Assembly (NCBI RefSeq): GCF_009859475.1
Contig: NZ_CP044549.1
Coordinates: 5,270,001-5,334,000 of the forward strand
DNA from: Hydrogenophaga sp. BPS33
GTDB taxonomy: Bacteria; Pseudomonadota; Gammaproteobacteria; Burkholderiales; Burkholderiaceae_C
Direction: 5' to 3'
Length of the DNA: 64,000 nucleotides
A program made the translations under genes and the position numbers. Every line of letters starts with the position of its first letter. The stretch's first letter is position 1. Below the pieces are notes generated by a model. The model made no database searches, was not told where the DNA came from, and saw nothing but the letters and a program-made list of their open reading frames with translations. This document shows positions 42,324 through 51,860 of the stretch, one piece after another.

Positions 42324-43190
42324 ATGTCGTCTGCCCTGTCCTTTTTCAAGAAGCTGAGCACGCTGCAAATCGCGTTGGGCGTCTCGATCGCCGTGCACGC
42401 CGCGATCCTTACCGTGCGCTTCGTGGACCCCGAGCGCTTCAACCGCGTGTTCCAGGACACGCCGCTGGAAGTGATCCTGGTCAACGCCCGCAGCGACGAG
42501 CGCCCCGACAAGGCCACCGCGATCGCCCAAGCCTCCCTGGCCGGCGGTGGCGACCGCGAACACGGCCGCGCCACCTCCCCTCTGCCGCCGAGCATGGTGG
42601 CGCGCATGGGCGATGCCCACGAAGAAGACCAGCGCACCGTCGAAATGCTGCGCGAGCAACAGAACCGCTTGCTGGCCCAGGTGCGCAACGAACTCGCCAA
42701 GATGCCGCCGCCCGATCCGGAGGCCCTCAACCCCACGGCCGAGCAGGCCGAGCGCGAACAGAAACGCCGCGCACTGGTGAAGATCCTGGCCGAGATCGAA
42801 AAGCGCATCAACGAAGAAAACGCCCGCCCGAAAAAGCGCTACATCAGCCCGGCCACGCGCGAGGCGGTCTACGCCATCTACTACGACGAGCTGCGCCGCA
42901 AGATCGAAGACCGCGGCACCAGCAACTTCCCCGAAGTGGGCGGCCGCAAGCTCTACGGCGAACTCACCATGACCATCACCGTGAACCACACCGGCGCGGT
43001 GCTGGACACCGAGGTGGTGCAAGCCTCGGGCACCGCCTTGCTCGACCGCCGCGCCCAGGCCATCGTGCGCAGCCTGTCCTTCGGCAGATTCAGCGACGCC
43101 ATGCGCCGCCAGGCCGACCAGATCGTGGTGGTGTCGCGCTTTCGCTTTACGCGAGACGAAGTGCTGCAGACCCAACTGTCCGGGCAGTAG
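42324..43190 (+). CDS. TonB-family C-terminal domain protein
   Basis: This 288-residue protein has an N-terminal cytoplasmic stub, one membrane anchor (LQIALGVSIAVHAAILTVRF, about residues 13-32), a charged helical region (about 95-180) and a C-terminal TonB-like domain with LYGELTMTITVNHTGAVLDTEVVQASGTALLD. It lacks the long Pro-Glu/Pro-Lys spacer of classical TonB and no exbBD lie nearby, so it may work in envelope organisation rather than iron uptake. mtgA begins directly after its stop codon. In related genomes I recall aroE between these two; it is absent here. Confidence 0.87.
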   Translation: MSSALSFFKKLSTLQIALGVSIAVHAAILTVRFVDPERFNRVFQDTPLEVILVNARSDERPDKATAIAQASLAGGGDREHGRATSPLPPSMVARMGDAHEEDQRTVEMLREQQNRLLAQVRNELAKMPPPDPEALNPTAEQAEREQKRRALVKILAEIEKRINEENARPKKRYISPATREAVYAIYYDELRRKIEDRGTSNFPEVGGRKLYGELTMTITVNHTGAVLDTEVVQASGTALLDRRAQAIVRSLSFGRFSDAMRRQADQIVVVSRFRFTRDEVLQTQLSGQ

Positions 43191-43937
43191 ATGAAATCCC
43201 TCGGACGCTGGTTGTTGTGGTTGATCCTCGCCGGTCTGGCGCTGCAGCTGTTCTTCGTCGCGCGCATCGCGGTCATGGTGGCGATCGACCCGGTCAGCAC
43301 CACCTTCATGCGCTCCGAAGCCTGGCGCATCGCCGGCGCGAGCTTGGCGGGCGACAAGCGCTGGCGCTGGTCGCACGAATGGGTCGATGGCGCGCAGATC
43401 AGCCCGCACCTCAAGCGCGCGGTCATCGCCTCCGAGGACGCGGGCTTCAACGACCACGCGGGCGTGGAATGGGAAGCCATCGAGGGCGCGTGGCAGAAGA
43501 ACGAACGCCGCCAGCAGCAGGCCGAGAAGCGCGCCGCCAGCCAACCCAATCGGCCCGTGCGCGAACCCAAGATCGTGGGCGGCTCCACCATCACCCAGCA
43601 ACTCGCCAAGAACCTGCTGCTGTCGGGCGAACGCCAGTTCCTGCGCAAAGGCCAGGAGCTGATGCTCACCGTGGCACTCGAACTGCTGCTGGACAAGCGC
43701 CGCATCCTGGAGATCTACCTCAACAGCGTCGAGTGGGGCGAAGGCATCTTCGGTGCCGAGGCCGCCGCGCAGCGTTACTTCAACAAGCCGGCGAGCAAGC
43801 TCAACGCCCACGAGGCCGCGCGCCTGGCGGTGATGCTGCCGTCGCCCAAGTTCTTCGAAACACGCCAGGGTTCGGCCTATCTCGCACGCCGCACCGGCAC
43901 CATCGTGGCCCGCATGGGCGGAGTACAGCTCCCATGA
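43191..43937 (+). CDS. mtgA: Monofunctional biosynthetic peptidoglycan transglycosylase
   Basis: This 248-residue inner-membrane enzyme polymerises lipid II into glycan strands. A single N-terminal anchor (LLLWLILAGLALQLFFVARI region) precedes the GT51 domain. Its motifs are VIASEDAGFNDHAGVEW (catalytic Glu), IVGGSTITQQLAKNLLLSGERQFLRKGQE, LLLDKRRILEIYLNSVEWGEGIFGAEAAAQRYF and AHEAARLAVMLPSPKFF. The start codon follows the previous stop with no gap. It overlaps plsC by four bases. Confidence 0.94.
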   Translation: MKSLGRWLLWLILAGLALQLFFVARIAVMVAIDPVSTTFMRSEAWRIAGASLAGDKRWRWSHEWVDGAQISPHLKRAVIASEDAGFNDHAGVEWEAIEGAWQKNERRQQQAEKRAASQPNRPVREPKIVGGSTITQQLAKNLLLSGERQFLRKGQELMLTVALELLLDKRRILEIYLNSVEWGEGIFGAEAAAQRYFNKPASKLNAHEAARLAVMLPSPKFFETRQGSAYLARRTGTIVARMGGVQLP

Positions 43938-44551
43938 ACCTTCGCGCCAAGGCCATGAGCCTGTTTCTCCTGGGCCTGGTGCGCCTGCTCACCGGCGCGC
44001 AGGCGCGCTGGCACGGCTGCCCGCCCAAGGCCGAGCAGCGCATCTACTTCGCCAACCACCAGAGCCATGCCGACCTGGTGCTGATGTGGGCGGCGCTGCC
44101 CCTGGAACTGCGCAGCATCACGCGTCCGATCGCGGCCAAGGACTACTGGACCGCATCGAACTTCAAGCGCTGGATCACCACCGAGGTCTTCAACGCCGTG
44201 TACGTCGAGCGCGAGCGCAAGGGCGACGAAGACCCGCTCGCGCCCTTGATCCAGGCGCTGGAAAACGGCGACTCGCTCATCCTGTTCCCCGAAGGCACGC
44301 GCGGCCACGAGGAAGACCCGCAGGCGTTCAAGTCGGGTCTGTACAACCTGGCGCTGCGTTTCCCCGACGTGGTGCTCGTCCCGGCCTGGATCCACAACGT
44401 GCAGCGCGTCATTCCCAAGGGCGAAGTGGTACCGGTGCCGGTGCTGTGTTCGGTCACGTTCGGCGAGCCCGTCCAGCTCGGCGTGGACGAACCGCGTGCC
44501 GATTTCCTGAAACGCGCGCGCGAAGCCGTGATGGCGCTGCGAGAAGTCTGA
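43934..44551 (+). CDS. plsC: 1-acyl-sn-glycerol-3-phosphate acyltransferase (PlsC family)
   Basis: This 205-residue membrane-associated acyltransferase has the H-x4-D catalytic motif in FANHQSHADLVLMW and the phosphate-binding motif ILFPEGTRGHEED. It makes phosphatidic acid from lysophosphatidic acid. The start overlaps mtgA by four bases (ATGA) and the stop overlaps the CdsA-like gene by one base (TGATG). The group mtgA-plsC-cdsA-like is clearly one operon. Length is short for PlsC, but motifs are intact. Confidence 0.9.
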   Translation: MNLRAKAMSLFLLGLVRLLTGAQARWHGCPPKAEQRIYFANHQSHADLVLMWAALPLELRSITRPIAAKDYWTASNFKRWITTEVFNAVYVERERKGDEDPLAPLIQALENGDSLILFPEGTRGHEEDPQAFKSGLYNLALRFPDVVLVPAWIHNVQRVIPKGEVVPVPVLCSVTFGEPVQLGVDEPRADFLKRAREAVMALREV

Positions 44552-45555
44552 TGGGATCCTTTCTTCGAAACCTCACCCCCGACCAGCAGGTCAGCCTGGT
44601 GTTCGTCGTGCTGTTCGGCCTGCTGCTGATCGCCACCGGCGTGAGCGTGCTGCTCTCGCTGCGCGAACGCCGGCTCTCCGATGGCAGCGACCCCGACGAC
44701 CTCTCGGACGTGCGCGCCCTGCACCTGCAGGACAACCAGGCGCTGTTGCGCAGCTCGTGGATCATGACCGTGGTGTTCTGGGTCGGCTGGGCCGCCGGTG
44801 ACCACGCGGCGCTGGTCCTGTTCGGTGTGGTCTCCTTCTTCATCCTGCGCGAATTCATCAGCCTTTCGCCCACGCGCCGCAGCGACCACCGCAGCCTGGT
44901 GCTGGCCTTCTTCGTGGTGTTGCCGGTGCAATACGCGCTGGTGTGGATGGAACTCTTCGACCTTTTCACGGTTTTCATCCCGGTCTACGTGTTCCTCGCC
45001 CTCCCCGTGGTCAGCGCTCTGGGCAACGACCCGCAGCGCTTCCTGGAGCGCAATGCGAAGCTGCAATGGGGCATCATGGTTTGTGTCTATGGCATGAGCC
45101 ATGTGCCCGCCTTGCTGCTGCTGCACTTCAAGGACTTCGCCGGCAAGACCGCCTTCCTGGTGTTCTTCCTGGTGCTGGTGGTGCAGACCTGCATGCTGGT
45201 GCAGCACATCGCTGCGCGGGGCCTGCGCCGCCCGGTGGCCCCGGCCATCAGCGACGGTTTTCATTGGCGCAGTTGGGCGCTGGGCCTGGCCGCCGGGGGC
45301 GTGCTGGGCGCGCTGCTCGCGGGCTTCACGCCCTTCAAGCCGCTGCCCGCGCTGGCGATGGCGCTGGTGGCGTGCGCCGCGGGCAGCTTCGGCCATCTCG
45401 TCATGAAGGCCATCAAGCGCGACCGCGGCGTCACGCATTGGGGCCTCGCGGGCCGTTCGGTGACCGGCACCAGCGGCCTGCTCGACCGCGTGGATGCCCT
45501 GTGTTTCGCGGCGCCGGTGTTTTTCCATTCGGTGCGTTGGGCGTTCGATCTGTAA
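44551..45555 (+). CDS. Phosphatidate cytidylyltransferase-like integral membrane protein (CdsA family)
   Basis: This 334-residue protein has about eight membrane helices. The C-terminal RDRGVTHWGLAGRSVTGTSGLLDRVDALCFAAPVFFH corresponds to the CdsA signature, in which an Asp pair near GxxDRxDS binds the magnesium; D-R-V-D is retained. The family converts phosphatidic acid and CTP to CDP-diacylglycerol, the next step after PlsC. A second cdsA is usual near frr/dxr in proteobacteria, so this may be a paralogue. Start TGATG overlaps plsC. Confidence 0.88.
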   Translation: MGSFLRNLTPDQQVSLVFVVLFGLLLIATGVSVLLSLRERRLSDGSDPDDLSDVRALHLQDNQALLRSSWIMTVVFWVGWAAGDHAALVLFGVVSFFILREFISLSPTRRSDHRSLVLAFFVVLPVQYALVWMELFDLFTVFIPVYVFLALPVVSALGNDPQRFLERNAKLQWGIMVCVYGMSHVPALLLLHFKDFAGKTAFLVFFLVLVVQTCMLVQHIAARGLRRPVAPAISDGFHWRSWALGLAAGGVLGALLAGFTPFKPLPALAMALVACAAGSFGHLVMKAIKRDRGVTHWGLAGRSVTGTSGLLDRVDALCFAAPVFFHSVRWAFDL

Positions 45556-45558
45556 AGT
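45553..45558 (+). promoter_or_regulatory. -10-like element TAAAGT six bases before the ruvC start codon
   Basis: TAAAGT-GTCCGC-ATG. It overlaps the TAA stop of the preceding gene. No Shine-Dalgarno sequence and no clear -35. Confidence 0.4.
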
Positions 45559-45564
45559 GTCCGC

Positions 45565-46113
45565 ATGAGAATTCTCGGCATCGACCCCGGTCTGCAATGC
45601 ACCGGTTTTGGCGTGATCGACGCCGAAGGCGCGGCCTTGCATTACGTGGCCAGCGGCACCATCCAGACCAGCCCCAAGGACGGCGCGCTGCTGCCTGGGC
45701 GCTTGAAGGTGCTGTTCGATGGCATCAGCGAAGTGGTGGCGCGTTACCAGCCCGAGGTCTCGGCTTGCGAGATCGTGTTCGTCAACGTGAACCCGCAGGC
45801 CACCCTGCTGCTCGGTCAGGCGCGCGGCGCCTGTCTCACCGCGCTGGTGGCCAACCAGCTGGAAGTGGCCGAATACACCGCGCTGCAGTTGAAGAAGGCG
45901 GTAGCCGGCAGCGGCCGGGCGGGCAAGCCGCAGATGCAGGAGATGGTCAAGCGGCTGCTGCGCCTGCCCGGCCTGCCTGGCAAGGACGCGGCCGATGCGC
46001 TCGGCCTGGCCATCACACACGCGCAGGTCCACCGCACGCTGCAGGCCATCGGCAAGGTGGCGGCACAGAACGCCCGCACACACGCCAGCTACAAGGCAGG
46101 CCGGATCTACTGA
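45565..46113 (+). CDS. ruvC: Holliday junction resolvase RuvC
   Basis: This 182-residue nuclease cuts Holliday junctions with Ruv[21 protein letters not shown] holds the first catalytic Asp (residue 7). [22 protein letters not shown] holds the second acidic residue. [29 protein letters not shown] holds the C-terminal DAADA acidic pair. Length is slightly above the E. coli protein (173). ruvAB are not adjacent. The following sensor gene starts two bases after its stop. Confidence 0.95.
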   Translation: MRILGIDPGLQCTGFGVIDAEGAALHYVASGTIQTSPKDGALLPGRLKVLFDGISEVVARYQPEVSACEIVFVNVNPQATLLLGQARGACLTALVANQLEVAEYTALQLKKAVAGSGRAGKPQMQEMVKRLLRLPGLPGKDAADALGLAITHAQVHRTLQAIGKVAAQNARTHASYKAGRIY

Positions 46114-46115
46114 CG

Positions 46116-47687
46116 ATGCAGGAGCCGAACCGCATGCGCCGACTCAGCCTGGGGGCCTGGCTGGCCCTGGCCTTCACCGCGCTCTCGCTGCTGCTCACCG
46201 TGAGTCTCACGCTGCTCAGCGACCGCATGGCCAGCACCCAGGTGCGCGCCGGCATTGCCGGTACCCTGGGCGTGTTGGCACAACAGACCACCAGCCGCCT
46301 GGACCGCGCAATGTTCGAGCGCTACCGCGAGGTGCGCCTGATCGCCCAGCGGTTGCAGGGCGTGACCGACCCGGTGGCGGTGCGGCAAGCCATCGACGAG
46401 GTGCAGAAGAGCTATCCGTACTACGCGTGGATCGGTGTGACCGATACCGCCGGCGTCGTGCGCACCGCCACGCGCGGCATGCTCGAAGGCGTGGACGTGT
46501 CCTCGCGCCCGTGGTTCCGCAACGCGATGGCGGACAAGGCCATGGGCGACGTGCACGACGCGGTGCTGCTCGCGCAACTGCTCGGCACACCGGGCGGCGG
46601 CGAGCCTTTGCGTTTTGTCGACATCGCTTTTGCGCTCACCGATGCCACGGGCGCGACCACGGGTGCCGTGGGGGTGCACCTGTCGTGGAACTGGGCCACC
46701 GATATCCAGCAGGCCATCTTCGCGCCTGTGAACCGGCACCGCACGGTGGACATGCTGATCGTCTCCTCCAACGGCACGGTGCTGCTCGGCCCGGCCGACG
46801 TGCAGGGCAAGACACTGCAAGTGCCCAGCCTGGAAGCCGCGGGCCGGGGCGAGACCGGGCACTCGACGGAGGTCTGGCCCGATGGCAAGACCTACGTGGT
46901 GGGATACAGCCGGGACAGCGGCTACGACGTCTACCCCGGGCTGCAGTGGCGGGTGCTGGTGCGGCAGACGCAGGAAGACGCCTACGGACCCGTCAACCAG
47001 TTGCACCGCCAGATGTTGATCGGCGGCCTGATCGCGGCCCTGCTGTTCTCCCTGATCGGCTGGTGGCTGGCGCGGTTGATCACCCGCCCCTTGCTCGACC
47101 TGACCGACGTGGCGCGCGGCATCGAGGCAGGCTATGCGGTGAAGGCGCCCACCACTGCGAGCTACCGGGAGGTGGTATTGCTGGGCAATGCTTTCAACTC
47201 CCTGGTCAAGAGCCTGCAAACGCAAGAGTCCGAGTTGCGCCACAGCTACGCCGCGCTGGAGCGGCGCGTGAGCGAGCGCACGGCGGAGTTGCGCGAGGCC
47301 CTGGACGACGTGCGCGCCAACGAGGAGCGCGTGCAGACCGTGATCGACGCGGCGCAGGAAGCCTTCATCGGCATGGACTTCGAAGGCCTCATCACCGACT
47401 GGAACGCCGAGGCCGAGAAGTTGTTGGGCTGGAAGCGGCACGAGGTGCTGGGCGAATCGCTGGCCGACATCGTATTGCCCGAGCGTTTCCAGACCCCGTT
47501 CGTGCAGGCGCTGGCCGGCTTTTTGACCACCGGCAAGGCGCCGTTCACGGGCCAACGCATGCGCCGCACGGTGGTGCACCGCGACGGCCATGAAATGGAG
47601 GTGGAAATGAAGATCGGCTTGATCCACACCGCCGAGGTGCAACTCTTCAGCGCGTTCGTGCGGCCGGTGTCGGACGGCGAGCGCTGA
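46116..47687 (+). CDS. Cache-HAMP-PAS sensor protein lacking an output domain
   Basis: This 523-residue membrane sensor has a first helix at about 11-34, a periplasmic double-Cache ligand-binding region at about 40-295, a second helix at about 300-322, HAMP at about 323-375, a coiled coil (RRVSERTAELREALDDVRANEERV, about 383-406) and a PAS domain at about 403-516 containing DAAQEAFIGMDFEGLITDWNAEAEKLLGW. The frame ends seven residues after the PAS with no kinase, GGDEF, EAL or methyl-accepting domain. Either it signals through a partner or it is a 3'-truncated receptor. The start follows ruvC by two bases. Confidence 0.85.
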   Translation: MQEPNRMRRLSLGAWLALAFTALSLLLTVSLTLLSDRMASTQVRAGIAGTLGVLAQQTTSRLDRAMFERYREVRLIAQRLQGVTDPVAVRQAIDEVQKSYPYYAWIGVTDTAGVVRTATRGMLEGVDVSSRPWFRNAMADKAMGDVHDAVLLAQLLGTPGGGEPLRFVDIAFALTDATGATTGAVGVHLSWNWATDIQQAIFAPVNRHRTVDMLIVSSNGTVLLGPADVQGKTLQVPSLEAAGRGETGHSTEVWPDGKTYVVGYSRDSGYDVYPGLQWRVLVRQTQEDAYGPVNQLHRQMLIGGLIAALLFSLIGWWLARLITRPLLDLTDVARGIEAGYAVKAPTTASYREVVLLGNAFNSLVKSLQTQESELRHSYAALERRVSERTAELREALDDVRANEERVQTVIDAAQEAFIGMDFEGLITDWNAEAEKLLGWKRHEVLGESLADIVLPERFQTPFVQALAGFLTTGKAPFTGQRMRRTVVHRDGHEMEVEMKIGLIHTAEVQLFSAFVRPVSDGER

Positions 47688-47702
47688 CGAAGGCAGAGAG
47701 GG

Positions 47703-47724
47703 GTGGCGCTACACGCAACGCCAC
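47703..47724. other. Hairpin between convergent sensor and 58-residue genes
   Basis: GTGGCG, ten-base loop, CGCCAC, sitting between the two convergent stop codons. There is no T-tract on either strand, so it is at best a weak bidirectional 3'-end structure. Confidence 0.35.
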
Positions 47725-47725
47725 A

Positions 47726-47902
47726 CTAAAGCAGCCGCTCGAGAATCAGCACGCCGAAGAAGCCGAGCGCGGCGATCACGGTCCATTTCAGGATCACGAT
47801 GCCCCATTGCCGGTAGCGCTTCTGCCCGGTGCCGATGTAGAACGCGAAGCACACGCCCGCTGCGAGCAGCAGCAGCATGACGGTCCAGCGGAACAGCAGC
47901 AT
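47726..47902 (-). CDS. Small two-helix membrane protein (58 residues)
   Basis: This 58-residue protein has two hydrophobic segments, about residues 5-23 and 35-55, joined by a short polar loop GTGQKRYRQWG. No signal peptidase site or cysteine ligands are evident. It follows lpxC by eight bases on the same strand, at the end of the dcw region. I recognise no function; similar small proteins follow lpxC in related genomes, from memory. Start is the first ATG of the hydrophobic stretch. Confidence 0.7.
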   Translation of the reverse strand: MLLFRWTVMLLLLAAGVCFAFYIGTGQKRYRQWGIVILKWTVIAALGFFGVLILERLL

Positions 47903-47910
47903 GGGCGCGC

Positions 47911-48834
47911 TTACCAGGCCGGCGCGAGTTGGGCGAAGCCGCTGGGCGCTTCGCGGTCGTGCGCGAAGCTGACCACTTCGTAACGCTCGGGGTGCTCCAG
48001 CAAGGCGCGCAACAGCTGGTTGTTCATGGCGTGGCCGCTGCGAAACGCGCTGTAGGCGGCCAGCAGGGGTTTGCCCACGATGTAGAGGTCGCCCATGGCG
48101 TCGAGGATCTTGTGTTTGACGAACTCGTCCTGGTAGCGCAGGCCATCGGCGTTGAGCACTTTCACGTCGTCCATCACGATGGCGTTGTCCAGTCCGCCGC
48201 CCATGGCCAGGCCGTTGGAGCGCATCATTTCCACGTCGCGGGTGAAGCCGAAGGTGCGGGCGCGGGCGATTTCGCGCGCGTACTGGCCGCTGCCAAAATC
48301 GAACTCCACGCGTTGTCCGGTGGAGTTCACGGCCGGGTGGTCGAACTCGATTTCGAACGCGAGCTTGTAGCCATGGAAGGGGTCGAGCCGCGCCCACTTC
48401 AAGGAGCGGCCTTCGCCTTCGCGCACTTCCACCGGCTGGGTGACGCGGATGAACTGCTTGGGCGCGTTCTGCATCACGATGCCGGCACTTTGCAGCAGGT
48501 AGACGAAGGAGGCCGACGAGCCATCGAGGATGGGGACTTCTTCGGCGGTGATGTCGACGTAGAGGTTGTCCAACCCGAGCCCGGCGCAGGCACTCATGAG
48601 GTGCTCGATGGTGTGGACCTTAACGCCACCGTTGGAGATGGTGGAGGCCAGACGCGTGTCGGACACGGCCATGGCGTTGACGGGAATCTCGACCGGCTGG
48701 GGCAGGTCCACGCGGCGGAACACGATGCCGGTGTCGGGCGCGGCGGGGCGCAGGGTCAACTCCACCCGCTGACCGCTGTGCAGGCCGACACCGACCGCCT
48801 TGGTCAGGGATTTGAGGGTGCGTTGCGCAAGCAT
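47911..48834 (-). CDS. lpxC: UDP-3-O-acyl-N-acetylglucosamine deacetylase
   Basis: This 307-residue zinc enzyme catalyses the committed step of lipid A synthesis. It shows [21 protein letters not shown] at the N-terminus and [24 protein letters not shown] with the first zinc histidine. Further on are [48 protein letters not shown] and [15 protein letters not shown] with the other ligands, and [14 protein letters not shown]. The start at MLAQRTL is family-typical. Upstream, TACAAT sits six bases before the ATG and no Shine-Dalgarno sequence is present, so it probably has its own leaderless promoter. Confidence 0.96.
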   Translation of the reverse strand: MLAQRTLKSLTKAVGVGLHSGQRVELTLRPAAPDTGIVFRRVDLPQPVEIPVNAMAVSDTRLASTISNGGVKVHTIEHLMSACAGLGLDNLYVDITAEEVPILDGSSASFVYLLQSAGIVMQNAPKQFIRVTQPVEVREGEGRSLKWARLDPFHGYKLAFEIEFDHPAVNSTGQRVEFDFGSGQYAREIARARTFGFTRDVEMMRSNGLAMGGGLDNAIVMDDVKVLNADGLRYQDEFVKHKILDAMGDLYIVGKPLLAAYSAFRSGHAMNNQLLRALLEHPERYEVVSFAHDREAPSGFAQLAPAW

Positions 48835-48840
48835 CCCGGA

Positions 48841-48846
48841 ATTGTA
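48841..48846 (-). promoter_or_regulatory. -10 element TACAAT six bases before the lpxC start codon
   Basis: Minus strand TACAAT-TCCGGG-ATG, the same hexamer and spacing as at tldD. No good -35 hexamer at 16-18 bases was found. Confidence 0.5.
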
Positions 48847-48969
48847 GTTTTCGCGCCGCCAGAACATGGTTAAGAAAGGTGATGGCCTTGATAGGGAGGT
48901 TTTTTTCTCTCTCCGCCTGCTTCTGATTTTTCTCCGGCTGCAACGGTCAGCGGCGACCGGGGTGCCCGG

Positions 48970-49169
48970 CTCCGCGGGTGTCCCCCGCCCGGGGCTACGC
49001 CCCGGGCTCCTCCTTTACCCCGCTGCGCCGGACACCCCGATCACCGCCGACCTACGTGTAGCACTCAATGTAGGACCACCAACCCGCTCTCGGATCGCGG
49101 GCGCTGGGCGTTCTGCGCAGCGGGGTAAAGGAGGAGCCGCCCTCCCGGCGGCGGGGGACACCCGCGGAG
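48970..49169. repeat. Long interrupted inverted repeat between lpxC and ftsZ
   Basis: The only gene-free stretch above 300 bases (48835-49236) is dominated by this element. The left arm 48970-49028 and right arm 49115-49169 share a perfect 18-bp outer block (CTCCGCGGGTGTCCCCCG) and a perfect 22-bp inner block (48970-48987 with 49152-49169; 49007-49028 with 49115-49136). Between the blocks each arm has a different small palindrome: CCCGGGGC-TAC-GCCCCGGG on the left, CCGCC-CTCCC-GGCGG on the right. The 86-base centre has a weaker CCTAC/GTAGG dyad. No T-tract follows on either strand. Confidence 0.85.
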
Positions 49170-49236
49170 CAGAGCGCCCGGCGTCCGCGAGCCCGCGAGG
49201 TGCAGGCCAGCAAACACCAGGACCAACCCAACGAGA

Positions 49237-50448
49237 TCAATCGGCTTGCTTGCGCAGAAAGGCAGGGATCTCGAAATCGTCCATGCCACCCGAAGCCAGC
49301 GCATCGACCTTGGCCGCGGCCTGCGTGCGGTTCGTGCGCCACACGCTGGGCACGGCCATGGAGTTGTAGTCCGGCTGCGCGGCACCCGGGCCACCCACGG
49401 CGGCGTTCATCGTCGGCACATTGAACGGCACGTTATCGGTACCGGTGCGCAGCACTTGCAGCGGGGGCGCCGTGCGGCGCTGCTGACCCTGGCGCGACAG
49501 GCCCGTGGCCACCACGGTCACGCGCATTTCGTCGCCCAGCGCATCGTCGTAGGCCGCGCCGTAGATCACGTGCGCTTCGGGCGAAGCGTAGGCGCGGATG
49601 GTGTTCATCGCCAGCTTCGATTCCGACAGCTTGAGCGAACCCTTGGCGGCCGTCACCAGCACCAGCACGCCCTTGGCGCCCGACAGGTCGATGCCTTCGA
49701 GCAACGGGCAGGCCACGGCCTGCTCGGCCGCGATGCGCGCGCGGTCCGGACCCGCGGCCACCGCGGTGCCCATCATGGCCTTGCCGGGCTCGCCCATCAC
49801 GGTGCGCACGTCTTCGAAGTCAACGTTCACGTTGCCGTATTCGTTGATGATCTCGGCGATGCCGCCCACGGCGTTCTTGAGCACGTCATTGGCATGGGCG
49901 AAGGCCTCGTCCTGCGTTACGTCATCGCCCAGCACTTCGAGCAGCTTCTCGTTGAGCACCACGATCAGCGAGTCCACGTTGGCTTCGAGCTCGGCCAGGC
50001 CGTTGTCGGCGTTGGTCATGCGGCGGCCACCTTCCCAATCGAAGGGCTTGGTGACCACGCCCACGGTGAGGATGCCCATTTCCTTGGCCACGCGCGCGAT
50101 CACCGGCGCAGCACCGGTGCCGGTGCCACCGCCCATGCCGGCGGTGATGAACAGCATGTGCGCGCCTGCAATGGCTTCGCGGATGTCATCCACCGCCACC
50201 TCGGCCGCGTCACGGCCCTTCTCGGGCTTGCTGCCTGCGCCCAGGCCCGTCGTGCCCAATTGGATCGTCTTGTGCGCGGCGCTGCGCGTGAGCGACTGCG
50301 CGTCGGTGTTGGCACAGATGAATTCGACGCCCTGCACGCTGCGCGAAATCATGTGCTCGACGGCATTGCCGCCGCCACCGCCCACGCCGATGACCTTGAT
50401 CTGGGTGCCTTGGTTGAATTCTTCAACTTCGATCATTTCGATGCTCAT
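49237..50448 (-). CDS. ftsZ: Cell division GTPase FtsZ
   Basis: This 403-residue tubulin homologue forms the Z ring. It shows IKVIGVGGGGGNAVEHMI, NTDAQSL, the tubulin signature GMGGGTGTGAAPVIA, TVGVVTKPFDWEGGRRM and the synergy-loop region DFEDVRTVMGEPGKAMMG. The C-terminal anchor DDFEIPAFLRKQAD binds FtsA and other partners. The start has an AGGAG site. It is downstream of ftsA with 168 bases between, probably including local regulation. Confidence 0.97.
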   Translation of the reverse strand: MSIEMIEVEEFNQGTQIKVIGVGGGGGNAVEHMISRSVQGVEFICANTDAQSLTRSAAHKTIQLGTTGLGAGSKPEKGRDAAEVAVDDIREAIAGAHMLFITAGMGGGTGTGAAPVIARVAKEMGILTVGVVTKPFDWEGGRRMTNADNGLAELEANVDSLIVVLNEKLLEVLGDDVTQDEAFAHANDVLKNAVGGIAEIINEYGNVNVDFEDVRTVMGEPGKAMMGTAVAAGPDRARIAAEQAVACPLLEGIDLSGAKGVLVLVTAAKGSLKLSESKLAMNTIRAYASPEAHVIYGAAYDDALGDEMRVTVVATGLSRQGQQRRTAPPLQVLRTGTDNVPFNVPTMNAAVGGPGAAQPDYNSMAVPSVWRTNRTQAAAKVDALASGGMDDFEIPAFLRKQAD

Positions 50449-50521
50449 GTGATGCTCCTGTTCTGTGTCTGTTGCCTGGATGCGGCGGTATGCGAGAAGT
50501 TCATTCGGGTTTCAGGTTCGG

Positions 50522-50616
50522 TCATCCGGGGGGTCCGGTGTGTTCGGCACACCGGCCTCGTCGTCGTCGACATCGACCCAGGGAAAAACGCAGAGCGTGG
50601 TAGCGAGCGTGTTTCA

Positions 50617-50617
<1 letters not shown>
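50522..50617 (-). CDS. Possible small frame (31 residues) coupled to the ftsA stop
   Basis: An ATG overlaps the ftsA stop codon (TGATG) and opens a 31-codon frame, MKHARYHALRFSLGRC followed by an arginine-rich stretch and EHTGPPG. Most of the ftsA-ftsZ gap lies within it. It contains a perfect hairpin CCGGTGTG-TTCGG-CACACCGG at 50535-50555. It may be a real coupled peptide, a device letting ribosomes clear the hairpin, or chance. Confidence 0.3.
50535..50555. other. 8-bp perfect hairpin in the ftsA-ftsZ gap
   Basis: CCGGTGTG, five-base loop, CACACCGG. No T-run follows on the minus strand. It could be an RNA processing or stability element in the ftsA-ftsZ transcript. Confidence 0.5.
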
Positions 50618-51846
<1,229 letters not shown>

Positions 51847-51860
51847 GATGTGCTTCTTGC

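Noticed and set aside
48866..49369. Coding frames through the lpxC-ftsZ intergenic repeat
   Set aside because: Translations run through the inverted repeat, lack family-like sequence and have no ribosome sites. The region is better explained as a non-coding palindromic element.
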